Assembly: GCF_018308945.1 (NCBI RefSeq)
Contig: NZ_CP070501.1
Span: forward strand, 2,294,001 to 2,358,000
Length of the DNA stretch: 64,000 nucleotides
DNA from: Agrococcus sp. Marseille-Q4369
GTDB taxonomy: Bacteria; Actinomycetota; Actinomycetes; Actinomycetales; Microbacteriaceae
Direction of reading: 5' to 3'
Part shown: positions 51,597-61,212 of the stretch, in pieces
Numbering within the stretch: the first letter of the stretch is position 1
How the letters are laid out: each line of letters starts with the position of its first letter
Notes under the pieces: generated by a model
Seen by the model: the letters and a program-made list of their open reading frames with translations, nothing else
The model's database searches: none
What the model was told of the DNA's origin: nothing
Made by a program: the position numbers and the translations under genes

Positions 51597-54126
51597 TCGA
51601 GCCCACGACGAGCGAGACCGGGTCGGTCGGCTCGCCTGGGGTGTCCGCGAGGGGGTTCTGCGCCAGCACGGTGCAGAGGTTGCCCTCGCCGTGGTCCTGC
51701 CACGTCACCTGCACGAGTGCGGGATCGAACCCCGCGTCGGCGAGCGTCGCCCTCGCGTCGGCGAGCGACTGCGCGACCACGTTCGGCCACGTCTGCGCTC
51801 CCTCCGGCGCCTGCGACGGGTCGGATGCCGGGGCCCCGCTCGAGGGGTAGATGATGATGGGCGTCGAAGTTGTCACGAGCGCGCCGGCGCCCGGGGCGGT
51901 GTACTCCACGCTGCCCTCGGCCTGCGAGCCCGCGACCGGGTCGGCGACCTGCACCGTGAAGCCCGCGGCCTCGAGCGCAGCCTGCGCGTCGGCCACCGGC
52001 CGGCCGCTCACGTCGGGCAGCTCGCTCGCGTTGCCGCGCAGCGTGTCGGCGTCGGGCGCGAGGAACTGCCCGCCGGGGTAGCGGGCGATCGCCTCGCCCA
52101 TGGCGGCGCGGAAGATCGTCGATCGCACGTTCCAGCGCGGCTGGAGCGAGTAGTTGCCCACGATGTTGCCGACCCAGACCGCCGTCGCGACGGTCGGGCT
52201 CGCGCCGTTGACCCAGGTCTGCACCACCCCGTTCGTCGTTCCCGTCTTCGAGATCACCGGCGTCGAGCCGGGCGGGTTGTTGATGGGGTTGCGCTCGGTG
52301 ACGGTCGTCAGGACTGACTGCAGGACCGACGCGACCTGGGGCGAGATGGCCTCCTCGCACTCCTGGACCGGCGGCTGCACCTCGGTGCCGTCGCGCGCGA
52401 CGATGCGGTCGATCGCGAGCGGCTTGCAGTAGATGCCGCCGTTCGCGATCGTCGCGAATGCCGACGCCATGCCCATCGGTGTGACATTGGATCCCGAGCC
52501 GATGACGGCCGGGGCGAAGATGTTCCACTCCCCGTCGGCCTCGGCGGGGTACGCACCCATGCGCTCGGCGGTCTCGTGGATGTCGCACAGGTCGAGCTCG
52601 CTCGCCATCCGCGCGATGCCGGTGTTGACGGAGTTCACCATGATCTCCGTCGGCGTCATGCGCGTGTACTCGTTGCCCTCGTTGTTCTGCGGGTTCCACG
52701 CCTCGGAGCGCAGACCCGTGCACTCCGCGCGGAACGAGCCCGCCGGCCACTCGGAGCGCGTCGCATCGAGCTGCTGGTTGACCGAGTGCCCGTCGATGAC
52801 CCACTGCGCGAGCGTGAAGACCTTGAACCCCGACCCGGGCTGGAAGCCGCTCGAGCGCCCGTGCTCGAAGTCGGCGTTGAAGTTGACCGCCGTGCCGGTG
52901 GGCGCGTGCTCGGTGCGGTTGTCGAAGTCCTTGTTCTGCACCATCGTCAGGATGCGGCCCGTGCCGACCTCGAGCTGCGTGACGGCGGCGCCCGACTGCC
53001 AGCGGGTCTCGTCGTTCGGCACCTGCGCATCGACGACCTGCTGCACCGAGTCGTTGAGGTCGAGGTCGATCGACGTGAAGATCTGGTAGCCGCCCTGCGC
53101 GAGCGCGCGCGCGTTGTCCTCCGGGGTCGCGCCGAGGATGTGCTGGCCGTCGACCTGGTCGACCGCGAGCACGCGCTGCACGTAGTCGCAGAAGAAGCGC
53201 GCGGAGTCGTAGCCGGCGATGCAACCGTTGTTCGGGGGCTGGATGTTGACGAACGCCTCGTCGACCGGGATCGCGAGCGCGGCGTCGCGCTCCTCGGCCG
53301 TGATGAACCCCTCGGACGCCATCTGGCGGATGATGAAGTCGCGCCGCTCCTGATTGCGGGCGAAGTTGTCGGCGTTGAAGAGGTTGCGGATCGAGGGGTT
53401 CTGCACCGTCGCGATGAGCGCCGCAGACTCCGCGACCGAGAGCTCCGCGGCGGGCTTGCCGAAGATGCGCTGCGCACCCGACTCGATGCCGTAGACGTTG
53501 CCGCCGAAGTTCGCGATGTTGAGGTAGGCCAGCAGGATCTCGTTCTTCGTGTAGCGCTGCTCGAGGCTGATCGAGAGCCGCATCTCGGCGAGCTTGCGCT
53601 GGTACGACTCGGTGTACTGCTGGTCGCACACCGCTTGCGCGGCCTCGTCGTCCGAGAGGCACGCGTCGATCGCGATCTGCTGGCGCACGAGCTGCATCGT
53701 GAGCGTCGATGCGCCCGAATCGCCGCCGAAGCCGAGCTGCGAGAGGCCCGCGCGCACGACCGAGGGGGCGTCGACACCGCTGTGCGAGTAGTAGCGACGG
53801 TCCTCCCCGGCGACGAGCGCGTCGACCGCGGTGCGCGGCACCTGCTGCCACTGCAAGACCTGCCGGTCCTGGCTGTAGAACTGGGCGATCTCCACGGGCT
53901 GCCCGTCGCGGAGCCCATAGATGCGGTTGCGCTCGGCCTGCTGGGTGATCTGCGAGTACGTCGGCAGGCTCTCGAAGAGGTCGAGGCCGCTGTTCGCGGT
54001 GCTCGACGCGACCGCCAGGGCCGGGGTCAGCGTTGCCGAGACGAGGATGCCGGCGATCGCGCTGAACCCGATGAGACCCAGGAGGGAACCGAGCAGGCTT
54101 CCTGGCTTGTGACGTGAAGCGGCCAT
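51568..54126 (-). CDS. Class A penicillin-binding protein with two PASTA domains
   Basis: An 852-residue bifunctional peptidoglycan synthase. After a short cytoplasmic part and one membrane helix (LIGFSAIAGILVSATLTPAL), the GT51 glycosyltransferase shows EDRRYYSHSGVDAPSVVRAG and STLTMQLVRQQ. The transpeptidase has SxxK in GSGFKVFTLAQ, SxN in NSVNTG and KTG in KTGTTNGVVQ. Two PASTA domains end the protein (LPDVSGRPVADAQAALEAAG, WPNVVAQSLADARATLADAG). It is of the PonA type and makes septal or side-wall peptidoglycan. A TACCCT box ends 8 nt before the ATG. Confidence 0.94.
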   Translation of the reverse strand: MAASRHKPGSLLGSLLGLIGFSAIAGILVSATLTPALAVASSTANSGLDLFESLPTYSQITQQAERNRIYGLRDGQPVEIAQFYSQDRQVLQWQQVPRTAVDALVAGEDRRYYSHSGVDAPSVVRAGLSQLGFGGDSGASTLTMQLVRQQIAIDACLSDDEAAQAVCDQQYTESYQRKLAEMRLSISLEQRYTKNEILLAYLNIANFGGNVYGIESGAQRIFGKPAAELSVAESAALIATVQNPSIRNLFNADNFARNQERRDFIIRQMASEGFITAEERDAALAIPVDEAFVNIQPPNNGCIAGYDSARFFCDYVQRVLAVDQVDGQHILGATPEDNARALAQGGYQIFTSIDLDLNDSVQQVVDAQVPNDETRWQSGAAVTQLEVGTGRILTMVQNKDFDNRTEHAPTGTAVNFNADFEHGRSSGFQPGSGFKVFTLAQWVIDGHSVNQQLDATRSEWPAGSFRAECTGLRSEAWNPQNNEGNEYTRMTPTEIMVNSVNTGIARMASELDLCDIHETAERMGAYPAEADGEWNIFAPAVIGSGSNVTPMGMASAFATIANGGIYCKPLAIDRIVARDGTEVQPPVQECEEAISPQVASVLQSVLTTVTERNPINNPPGSTPVISKTGTTNGVVQTWVNGASPTVATAVWVGNIVGNYSLQPRWNVRSTIFRAAMGEAIARYPGGQFLAPDADTLRGNASELPDVSGRPVADAQAALEAAGFTVQVADPVAGSQAEGSVEYTAPGAGALVTTSTPIIIYPSSGAPASDPSQAPEGAQTWPNVVAQSLADARATLADAGFDPALVQVTWQDHGEGNLCTVLAQNPLADTPGEPTDPVSLVVGSNASGGDPGC

Positions 54127-54134
54127 AGCCTACG

Positions 54135-54140
54135 AGGGTA
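54135..54140 (-). promoter_or_regulatory. -10 box TACCCT for the PBP gene
   Basis: TACCCT on the minus strand is 8 nt from the ATG at 54126; a second box TAGGCT abuts the ATG. The first fits a leaderless start. Confidence 0.4.
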
Positions 54141-54176
54141 CGGCACCGACCTATGAGAGCTGAGGGCTGCAGAACG

Positions 54177-54344
54177 ATGGCGACCACGACTTGGGAGTAC
54201 GCGACGACGCCGCTGCTCATCCACCGCGAGACGGCGATCCTCAACACGTGGGGAGCCGACGGATGGGAGCTCGTGCACGTCGCGAACGGTCCCGAGGGCG
54301 GGCTCGTCGCGTTCCTGAAGCGCCCGATCGAGGCCGGCGCGTGA
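54177..54344 (+). CDS. DUF4177-like small protein
   Basis: A 55-residue protein, TTTWEYATTPLLIHRETAIL then NTWGADGWELVHVANGPEGG, with the W-EY...WELV pattern of DUF4177 proteins. These are small single-domain proteins of unknown role, often encoded beside RidA-family genes in actinobacteria. The ATG at 54177 is chosen as the first start giving only conserved-looking sequence. It overlaps the next gene as GTGA, indicating co-translation. Confidence 0.8.
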   Translation: MATTTWEYATTPLLIHRETAILNTWGADGWELVHVANGPEGGLVAFLKRPIEAGA

Positions 54345-54799
54345 GCATCGCGCAGCGGCTCGAGGAGCTCGGGTTCGAGCTGCCCGCGGTCGTCCCGCCG
54401 GTCGCCTCGTACGTTCCGGCGGTGTCTGCGAACGGCTTCGTCTACACCTCCGGCCAGCTGCCGATGGTCGACGGGCAGCTGCCCCGCACCGGCAAGGTCG
54501 GCGCCGAGGTCTCGGCCGACGAGGCGATGCTCGACGCGAAGCAGTGCGCGCTCAACGCGCTCGCGGCGATCGCCGCCGAGATCGGCTCGCTCGACCGCAT
54601 CACGCGCATCGTGAAGGTCGTCGGCTTCGTCGCGTCGGCGGATGGGTTCCACGGCCAGCCGGGCGTCGTCAACGGCGCGAGCAACGTGCTCGGCGAGATC
54701 TTCGGCGATGCCGGCAAGCACGCGCGGAGCGCCGTCGGCGTCGCGGAGCTGCCGCTCGGCGCGCCCGTCGAGGTCGAGGTCATCGCCGCCTTCGCCTAA
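54341..54799 (+). CDS. RidA-family (YjgF/YER057c/UK114) protein
   Basis: A 152-residue Rid-superfamily protein. The start (SIAQRLEELGFELPAVVPPV), the core VYTSGQLPMVDGQLPRTGKV and the C-terminal VAELPLGAPVEVEVIAAFA place it in the YjgF_endoribonc-like subgroup of about 150 residues. Classic RidA deaminates reactive enamine/imine intermediates using an Arg near the C-terminus. That Arg is not in the usual place here, so this may be another Rid subgroup with a different substrate. It ends overlapping by 3 bp the stop of the convergent DUF559 gene. Confidence 0.88.
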   Translation: MSIAQRLEELGFELPAVVPPVASYVPAVSANGFVYTSGQLPMVDGQLPRTGKVGAEVSADEAMLDAKQCALNALAAIAAEIGSLDRITRIVKVVGFVASADGFHGQPGVVNGASNVLGEIFGDAGKHARSAVGVAELPLGAPVEVEVIAAFA

Positions 54800-55764
54800 C
54801 CCTCCCACCATCGAACTTCCCCGAACTCCGGGATTCCGTCGAAGAAATCCGCGATTCGGGGAAGTTCGACGTCATCGCGGTGGCGGGCGCGGATGCGTTC
54901 CACGATGGGGGCGAGGTCGTGCGCGGTTCTGGTCGGGGTTGAGACGGTGAGCCGGTACTGCTCCAGGCCGAGCCGCTGCGTCACGTTGTACCGGTCGAGG
55001 TCGATGAGCCACTGCCTCCGGTCGGTGCGGTGCTGGTCGCCCTCGACCTCGATGAGCACGCCGGAGCGCCAGAACGCGATGTCGGGCGCCATCGTGACGC
55101 CGCCGAGCACCACGGGCACGTTGCACCAGGGCTCCGCGACGCCGAAGGTCTCGAGCGCGAGCCGCACGACGGTCTCGGGGCGCGACCACGCCCGCGGGTG
55201 CAGCGCGTGCGCAGCGGCGAGCAGGCGCCGATGCCCTCGCTGCCCGGCGTGAGCGGTGACCGCGGCGCGGAGCTCGTCGCGCTCCGCGAGCGGCTCGCGC
55301 AGCTTGACGATCGAATCCCCGAGCGCGACGAGATCCTCGAAGCCGAGGTAGTCCGCGCCGTCGACGAAGGCTTGCGCGGGGCTCGAGACGCGCAGTCCGG
55401 CGTGCACGCGGATGGCTGCCGGATCAAGCGAGCGCTGGCGCCCGCGCAGGCCTTCGCCACGCGGCGCGTGCTGAGGGCTCGGCACCGTGACGTCGATGCG
55501 ATCGAGCTCACGCAGCCGGGGCGGCAGCGCGAGCCGGTAGAGCGAGGCCGCCGTGGCGTGGCTGAGCCAGGCGTTCCCGTCTACCGAGCGCAGCGCCGCC
55601 GCCGCTCGCAGCTCGAGATCGATCGGCTGCTTCGCGTCGACGTACGCGTCTCGCGCGAGCCGCACCGCGCGGCCACTGCGAAGTCGAGCTGCGCCGACTC
55701 CCGCATCCCGCGCCTCCGCACTCGAGAAGAGCCCGCTTCGAAGCGGATCCGGCAGCGCCCCCAC
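54796..55764 (-). CDS. DUF559 / AbiEi-like protein with Vsr-type endonuclease fold
   Basis: A 322-residue protein. The N-terminus (SGLFSSAEARDAGVGAARLR) resembles the AbiEi-type winged-helix start. The middle is variable. The C-terminal part has the DUF559 pattern (VLIEVEGDQHRTDRRQWLID then LDRYNVTQRLGLEQYRLTVS), related to Vsr and very-short-patch endonucleases. The GTG at 55764 fits where similarity begins. The final codons (VELPRIADFFDGIPEFGEVR) are read from a copy of palindrome family A, and another copy lies upstream of the start. Related genes are common and often multicopy in Microbacteriaceae. Biological role unknown; defence and selfish-element roles have been suggested for relatives. 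Confidence 0.75.
   Translation of the reverse strand: MGALPDPLRSGLFSSAEARDAGVGAARLRSGRAVRLARDAYVDAKQPIDLELRAAAALRSVDGNAWLSHATAASLYRLALPPRLRELDRIDVTVPSPQHAPRGEGLRGRQRSLDPAAIRVHAGLRVSSPAQAFVDGADYLGFEDLVALGDSIVKLREPLAERDELRAAVTAHAGQRGHRRLLAAAHALHPRAWSRPETVVRLALETFGVAEPWCNVPVVLGGVTMAPDIAFWRSGVLIEVEGDQHRTDRRQWLIDLDRYNVTQRLGLEQYRLTVSTPTRTAHDLAPIVERIRARHRDDVELPRIADFFDGIPEFGEVRWWEG
54811..54869. repeat. Dispersed palindrome family A, copy 2
   Basis: TCGAACTTCCCCGAA (54811-54825) and TTCGGGGAAGTTCGA (54855-54869) are perfect arms around a 29-nt spacer. The copy forms the last coding codons of the DUF559 gene and would also act as a terminator between it and the convergent RidA-like gene. The spacer aligns with copy 1 in the same orientation. 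Confidence 0.85.
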
Positions 55765-55865
55765 GCGTCGTCCATGCGCCGCATCCTGCACGCGTCGAGC
55801 CGCGCTCGCCCCGCCGAAGTGGACGCCCTGTGGATGCGCGCCGGTCCCAAGCCCGTACGCCGCGC

Positions 55866-55924
55866 GGCGAACTTCCCTCGAGCGCGAGGATCCGGGGCGG
55901 AGACCCGCCGTTCGGGGAAGTTCG
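55866..55924. repeat. Dispersed palindrome family A, copy 3
   Basis: CGAACTTCCC (55866-55875) and GGGAAGTTCG (55913-55922) form the inner arms; the left arm has diverged (CTCGAG in place of CCGAA). The spacer contains GGATCCGGG and aligns with copy 1 only in inverse orientation. It lies 19 nt after the acsA stop and upstream of the DUF559 gene. With copy 2 it brackets that gene as an inverted pair. Confidence 0.8.
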
Positions 55925-55942
55925 ACGCTGAGGAGGAGGCGG

Positions 55943-57886
<1,944 letters not shown>

Positions 57887-57918
57887 TGGCGTTCTCCTGA
57901 CTTCTTCGTCCGCGGTCG

Positions 57919-57924
57919 AGTCTA
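57919..57924 (-). promoter_or_regulatory. -10 box TAGACT for acsA
   Basis: TAGACT on the minus strand is 32 nt before the acsA GTG, giving a leader of about 26 nt with AGGAG. Confidence 0.45.
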
Positions 57925-58048
57925 TGCACGCGCCGATGCGCGCGCCGCCGTGTTGCTCCCGGTTGCGCATGATTGCGTGCCTAGCATTGCGTCGTCGGCC
58001 CTGCCGACGCGAGCAGGTGACCGACGAAGCCCCCATTCGTCCCCCTGC

Positions 58049-58081
58049 GGCGGCGCCCTCCTCCCCCCGGTGGGCGCCGCC
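58049..58081. other. Hairpin in the acsA-tad divergent region
   Basis: GGCGGCGCCC (58049-58058) and GGGCGCCGCC (58072-58081) are perfect 10-bp inverted repeats with a 13-nt spacer. They lie within the 264-nt gap between acsA and the Tad ATPase gene. It could be an operator or an RNA structure. The rest of the gap shows only promoter-like boxes. Confidence 0.5.
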
Positions 58082-58136
58082 TCGCTCGTCCTCCACAGGC
58101 GGATGCGTCGGGCCGGCGGGGTCGCGGTCGCGCGGC

Positions 58137-58142
58137 TACCGT
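58137..58142 (+). promoter_or_regulatory. -10 box TACCGT for the Tad operon
   Basis: TACCGT, 8 nt, then the GTG at 58151. It supports this start over the in-frame ATG at 58101. Confidence 0.4.
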
Positions 58143-58150
58143 GCGCTCTC

Positions 58151-59155
58151 GTGCAGGCTCGATCGCGGGGCGTCCCCTTCGTCGCCGGTGCTCAGCGCGC
58201 GGGCGACGTGGGGCCGGCGCGGACGAGCGCGGCCGGCGCGCCGCTGCGCGAGTTCGCCGAGCTCGCACCGCTCGTGGCGGAGGCGGCGGTGACGGATGTG
58301 TTCGTCACCGGCGGGCAGGTGTGGGTCGACCGCGGCGCGGGCGCTGAGCGCGCGCCGCTGCGGCTCGCGCCGGAGCGGGCACGGGCACTCGCGGTCGCCC
58401 TCGTCGCGGCGGGCGGCCGGCACGTCGACGAGGCGACGCCGTGCGTCGACGTGCGACTGCACGACGGCATCCGCGTGCACGCCGTGCTGCCGCCGATCGC
58501 GGTGGCCGGCGCGCAGCTCTCGATCCGGCTGCCGAGAGTGCAGCCGCTCTCGCTCGACGAGCTCGATGCGAGCGGCTGCTTCGCGGCCGTGCCGCTCGAT
58601 CGGGTGCGCGAGCTCGTCGAGCGCCGCGCGAACGTGCTCGTGACGGGTGCGGCGGGCTCGGGCAAGACGACGCTGCTCGGCGCGATGCTCTCGAGCGCCT
58701 CGCCGGCCGAGCGCATCGTGACGATCGAGGACGTCGCCGAGCTGCGCATCCGCCACCCGCACGTCGTCGCGCTCGAGGCACGGCAGGCGAACGCCGAGGG
58801 CGCCGGCGCGATCGGCCTCGAGCAGCTCGTGCGCGAGGCGCTGCGGATGCGGCCCGATCGGCTCGTGCTGGGCGAGTGCCGCGGCGCGGAGGTGCGCGAG
58901 CTGCTCTCGGCGCTCAACACCGGGCACGACGGCGGCGCGGGCACCCTGCACGCCAACTCGCTCGACGACGTCCCCGCGCGGCTCGAGGCGCTCGGCGCGC
59001 TCGCGGGGCTCTCGCCGCCGGCGCTCGCACGACAGGCGGTGAGCGCGCTCGACGCGGTGCTGCACGTCGCGCGCGACGCGCGGGGGCGCCGCGGGGTCGA
59101 CGCGATCGGGGAGCTCGCGCTCGACGGTGAGCGGCTCGTGGTGCGCGAGCGATGA
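58151..59155 (+). CDS. tadA: TadA/CpaF-family pilus assembly ATPase
   Basis: A 334-residue secretion ATPase powering Flp/Tad pilus assembly. The N-terminal domain (LREFAELAPLVAEAAVTDVF) precedes the RecA-like core with Walker A LVTGAAGSGKTTLLGAML, Asp box RIVTIEDVAELRI, Walker B LVLGECRGAEVRELLSALNT and the His box DGGAGTLHANS. It matches the short actinobacterial form (Rv3659c-like). An upstream in-frame ATG at 58101 would add 17 residues. It overlaps the TadB-like gene by ATGA. Confidence 0.91.
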   Translation: MQARSRGVPFVAGAQRAGDVGPARTSAAGAPLREFAELAPLVAEAAVTDVFVTGGQVWVDRGAGAERAPLRLAPERARALAVALVAAGGRHVDEATPCVDVRLHDGIRVHAVLPPIAVAGAQLSIRLPRVQPLSLDELDASGCFAAVPLDRVRELVERRANVLVTGAAGSGKTTLLGAMLSSASPAERIVTIEDVAELRIRHPHVVALEARQANAEGAGAIGLEQLVREALRMRPDRLVLGECRGAEVRELLSALNTGHDGGAGTLHANSLDDVPARLEALGALAGLSPPALARQAVSALDAVLHVARDARGRRGVDAIGELALDGERLVVRER

Positions 59156-59985
59156 GCGGCGAGGCCGCCGGGCTCGACGAGACCGCCACGACCGTGCACC
59201 GGCTCGCCGCGCTCGTGGCGGGCGGCTTGCCGCTCGCGCGTGCGTGGACGGAGCTCGGCACGGATGCGTCGGCGCTCGATGCGCGGTCCGGCGCGCTCGT
59301 GCGCGCGGTGCTCGCCGTCGCCGGCGAGTCGGGCGCACCGATGGCACCGACGCTCGAGCGGCTCGCTGGACTGCTGCGCGAGCAGGCGGCGCAGCGTCGC
59401 GCGCTCGAGGCGGCGCTCGCGGGGCCGCGCGCGACCGCGCGGCTCGTCATGCTGCTGCCGGTCGTCGGGCTCGGCTTCGGGCTCGCGCTCGGGCTCGACG
59501 TGCTGGGCGCCGCGACCGGTGGCGGGGTCGGTTCTTGGTCGGTCGCCGCCGGCGGGCTGCTCATGGTCGGAGCGTGGGGATGGTCGCGGGCGATCGTGCG
59601 TCGCGCCGCGCACGGCGATCCAGCGCCCGGGCTCGCGCTCGACCTCGTCGCGGTGGCGCTCGCGGGCGGTGGCGCCTCCGATCGCGCTCGGTCGAGCGCC
59701 GCTCGAGCGCTGCGGGACGCGCGGCTCGAGGCGAGCGGCTGGGACGACGTCGACGCGACGCTCGCGCTCGCCGAGCGCGCCGGGGTGCCGGTGCGCGGAC
59801 TGCTGCTCGCCGAGGCGACCGCGGCCCGCACGCGGGCGCGGCTCGACGGCGAGGCGCGTGCGCAGCGCGCGGCGGTGCAGCTCGCGCTGCCGCTCGGCGC
59901 GTGCGTGCTGCCCGCCTTCACGCTGCTCGTCATCGTGCCGCTCGTGGTCTCGATGCTCGACGGGGCGCTCGCGCCGCTCGGGTGA
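59152..59985 (+). CDS. TadB/TadC-like type II secretion F-domain protein
   Basis: A 277-residue membrane platform protein for the Tad pilus. T2SSF-like helical regions (VHRLAALVAGGLPLARAWTE, RAVLAVAGESGAPMAPTLER) alternate with membrane helices (RLVMLLPVVGLGFGLALGLD, ACVLPAFTLLVIVPLVVSML). It looks like the single fused TadB/TadC protein seen in actinobacteria (Rv3658c-like). The ATG overlaps the ATPase stop. Confidence 0.88.
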   Translation: MSGEAAGLDETATTVHRLAALVAGGLPLARAWTELGTDASALDARSGALVRAVLAVAGESGAPMAPTLERLAGLLREQAAQRRALEAALAGPRATARLVMLLPVVGLGFGLALGLDVLGAATGGGVGSWSVAAGGLLMVGAWGWSRAIVRRAAHGDPAPGLALDLVAVALAGGGASDRARSSAARALRDARLEASGWDDVDATLALAERAGVPVRGLLLAEATAARTRARLDGEARAQRAAVQLALPLGACVLPAFTLLVIVPLVVSMLDGALAPLG

Positions 59986-60002
59986 GCGCCGGCCGCGTCG
60001 GC

Positions 60003-60008
60003 TACGTT
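60003..60008 (+). promoter_or_regulatory. -10 box TACGTT inside the Tad locus (leaderless layout)
   Basis: TACGTT, 6 nt, then GTG at 60015. Confidence 0.5.
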
Positions 60009-60014
60009 CGGGTC

Positions 60015-60143
60015 GTGCGCAACGCCTGGAACGCCGTCGTCAACTGGATCGCTGCGCTCTTCGCGAGCTCCGCCGGTGCTCCGCACCCCATGGTCGCGAC
60101 GGACGACATCGGTCCCTCGGACGAGCGCTCGCTCGAGCGCTGA
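60015..60143 (+). CDS. 42-residue hypothetical peptide in the Tad locus
   Basis: The frame runs from the GTG at 60015 to TGA at 60143: VRNAWNAVVNWIAALFASSA, then a polar tail APHPMVATDDIGPSDERSLE. The first 18 residues form a Trp/Ala-rich amphipathic or membrane helix. It sits between the TadB/C-like gene and the pilin gene, with its own TACGTT box ending 6 nt before the start. I know no family for it. It might be a small membrane peptide modulating the pilus machine, or a spurious frame; the promoter spacing is the main argument for a real gene. Confidence 0.5.
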   Translation: MRNAWNAVVNWIAALFASSAGAPHPMVATDDIGPSDERSLER

Positions 60144-60216
60144 GCACTTCGGCTCGGCGCTCTCCACAGGCGCGCCCGCGCGCCGCTCGCGCTCACCGGC
60201 TCCTGCCGCACCCTTG

Positions 60217-60236
60217 GCCTCCTGAGGGAAGGAGGC
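60217..60236 (+). promoter_or_regulatory. Hairpin covering the pilin ribosome binding site
   Basis: GCCTCC (60217-60222) can pair with GGAGGC (60231-60236), which contains the GGAGG ribosome binding site 4 nt before the pilin ATG, with an 8-nt loop. Translation of the abundant pilin could thus be gated by structure. Confidence 0.5.
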
Positions 60237-60240
60237 GAGC

Positions 60241-60414
60241 ATGCGGATGCTCGAGAGGCTCGTGCACGAGGAGGACGGCGCGGCGACCGCCGAGTACGTC
60301 ATCGCCACGATGGCCGCGGTCGGGTTCGCGGGGCTGCTGGTGGTGATCCTGCGCTCCGACGAGGTGCGAGCGGTGCTGACCGACATGGTCCAGCGTGCGC
60401 TCACCGTGCAGTAG
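60241..60414 (+). CDS. DUF4244 / Flp-like pilin
   Basis: A 57-residue prepilin-like protein: a charged leader (LERLVHEEDGAATAEYVIAT) with the Glu that sits at position +5 in Flp pilins, then the hydrophobic core MAAVGFAGLLVVIL and a short polar tail. DUF4244 proteins are the presumed major pilin of actinobacterial Tad loci (Rv3656c-like). AAGGAGG lies just upstream within a hairpin. No prepilin peptidase gene is seen in the window. Confidence 0.88.
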   Translation: MRMLERLVHEEDGAATAEYVIATMAAVGFAGLLVVILRSDEVRAVLTDMVQRALTVQ

Positions 60415-60721
60415 CGCGCGGCGCGGCGAGCTCGGCGCGGTCACGGCCGAGCTCGCCGCGGCGCTCCCGGCGGCAGTGCTGGCCATCGGACTCGCGGTCG
60501 CTGCCGTCGCCGCGGCGGCGACGCAGGTCGGGCTCGAGCAGTCGGCGGGTGCCGCGGCGAGGGCGGCGGGACGAGGCGACGATCCTGCGGCCTACGCCGG
60601 CGGGGCAGCGCTGCAGCTCGAGGGGGAGGGCGAACTCGTATGCGCCGTGCTCCAGCAGCCTGCGCTCGGGGGAGCCCTGACGCTCGTCGCGCGGAGCTGC
60701 GCGCACGGTGCAGGGCGGTAG
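60395..60721 (+). CDS. TadE-like minor pilin
   Basis: A 108-residue protein with an Arg-rich leader, then GAVTAELAAALPAAVLAIGL and a hydrophobic helix typical of TadE-family pseudopilins, followed by a small Ala/Gly-rich domain with one Cys pair (CAVLQQ...ARSCAHG). The GTG at 60395 lies 20 nt inside the pilin gene; no better start exists. It corresponds to the Rv3655c position in mycobacterial loci. Confidence 0.8.
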   Translation: MRSPCSSARRGELGAVTAELAAALPAAVLAIGLAVAAVAAAATQVGLEQSAGAAARAAGRGDDPAAYAGGAALQLEGEGELVCAVLQQPALGGALTLVARSCAHGAGR

Positions 60722-60723
60722 CG

Positions 60724-61131
60724 GTGGCGTCTCGACATGGCCCTTCGGGCCTGCTCGACGAACGGGCGCGGGGACGACTCGACCACCGGGAGGGGGAGTG
60801 GGGCGACGAGCGGGGGAGCGGCGCCGTGCTCGCGCTGGCGATCGCGATGGTGGCGCTGCTGCTCGGGATGCTCGTCGTGGGCGCGGGCACCGCATCCATC
60901 GCGCAAGCGCGGGCGGCCGCGGCGGCCGACGCCGGCGCGCTCGCGGCCGCGGATGCGCTCTCCGGCTACGCCGACGGCGCGCCGTGCGGGCTCGCGCAAG
61001 CGGTCGTGGGAACGAGCGGCGCACGGCTCGAGCGATGCTCGCTGCGCGGTCTCGAGGCGAGCGTGACGGCCGTGATCCCGGTCGGTCCGTGGCACGCATC
61101 CGCCACAGCTCGGGCCGGTCCGCCGCCGTGA
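60724..61131 (+). CDS. Rv3654c-family TadE-like protein
   Basis: A 135-residue protein beginning 2 nt after the TadE stop. After a charged start comes ERGSGAVLALAIAMVALLLG, a membrane helix, and the SIAQARAAAAADAGALAAADAL region typical of TadG/Rv3654c-like proteins, with Cys residues in GAPCGLAQA and LERCSLRG. It is probably a minor subunit or assembly factor of the Tad pilus. The GTG at 60724 fits the tight spacing of the operon. Confidence 0.82.
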   Translation: MASRHGPSGLLDERARGRLDHREGEWGDERGSGAVLALAIAMVALLLGMLVVGAGTASIAQARAAAAADAGALAAADALSGYADGAPCGLAQAVVGTSGARLERCSLRGLEASVTAVIPVGPWHASATARAGPPP

Positions 61132-61212
61132 GAGCGCAATGACTCCATGTGTATTGTGTCGAGGTGATCCTCTCGGATCGATCCCCCTACCTATAGAGCA
61201 GTGAGCGTGAGC

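Noticed and set aside
58101-58150. Upstream ATG start (58101) for the Tad ATPase
   Set aside because: It lies before the TACCGT box whose spacing fits GTG 58151, and the extra residues show no family similarity.
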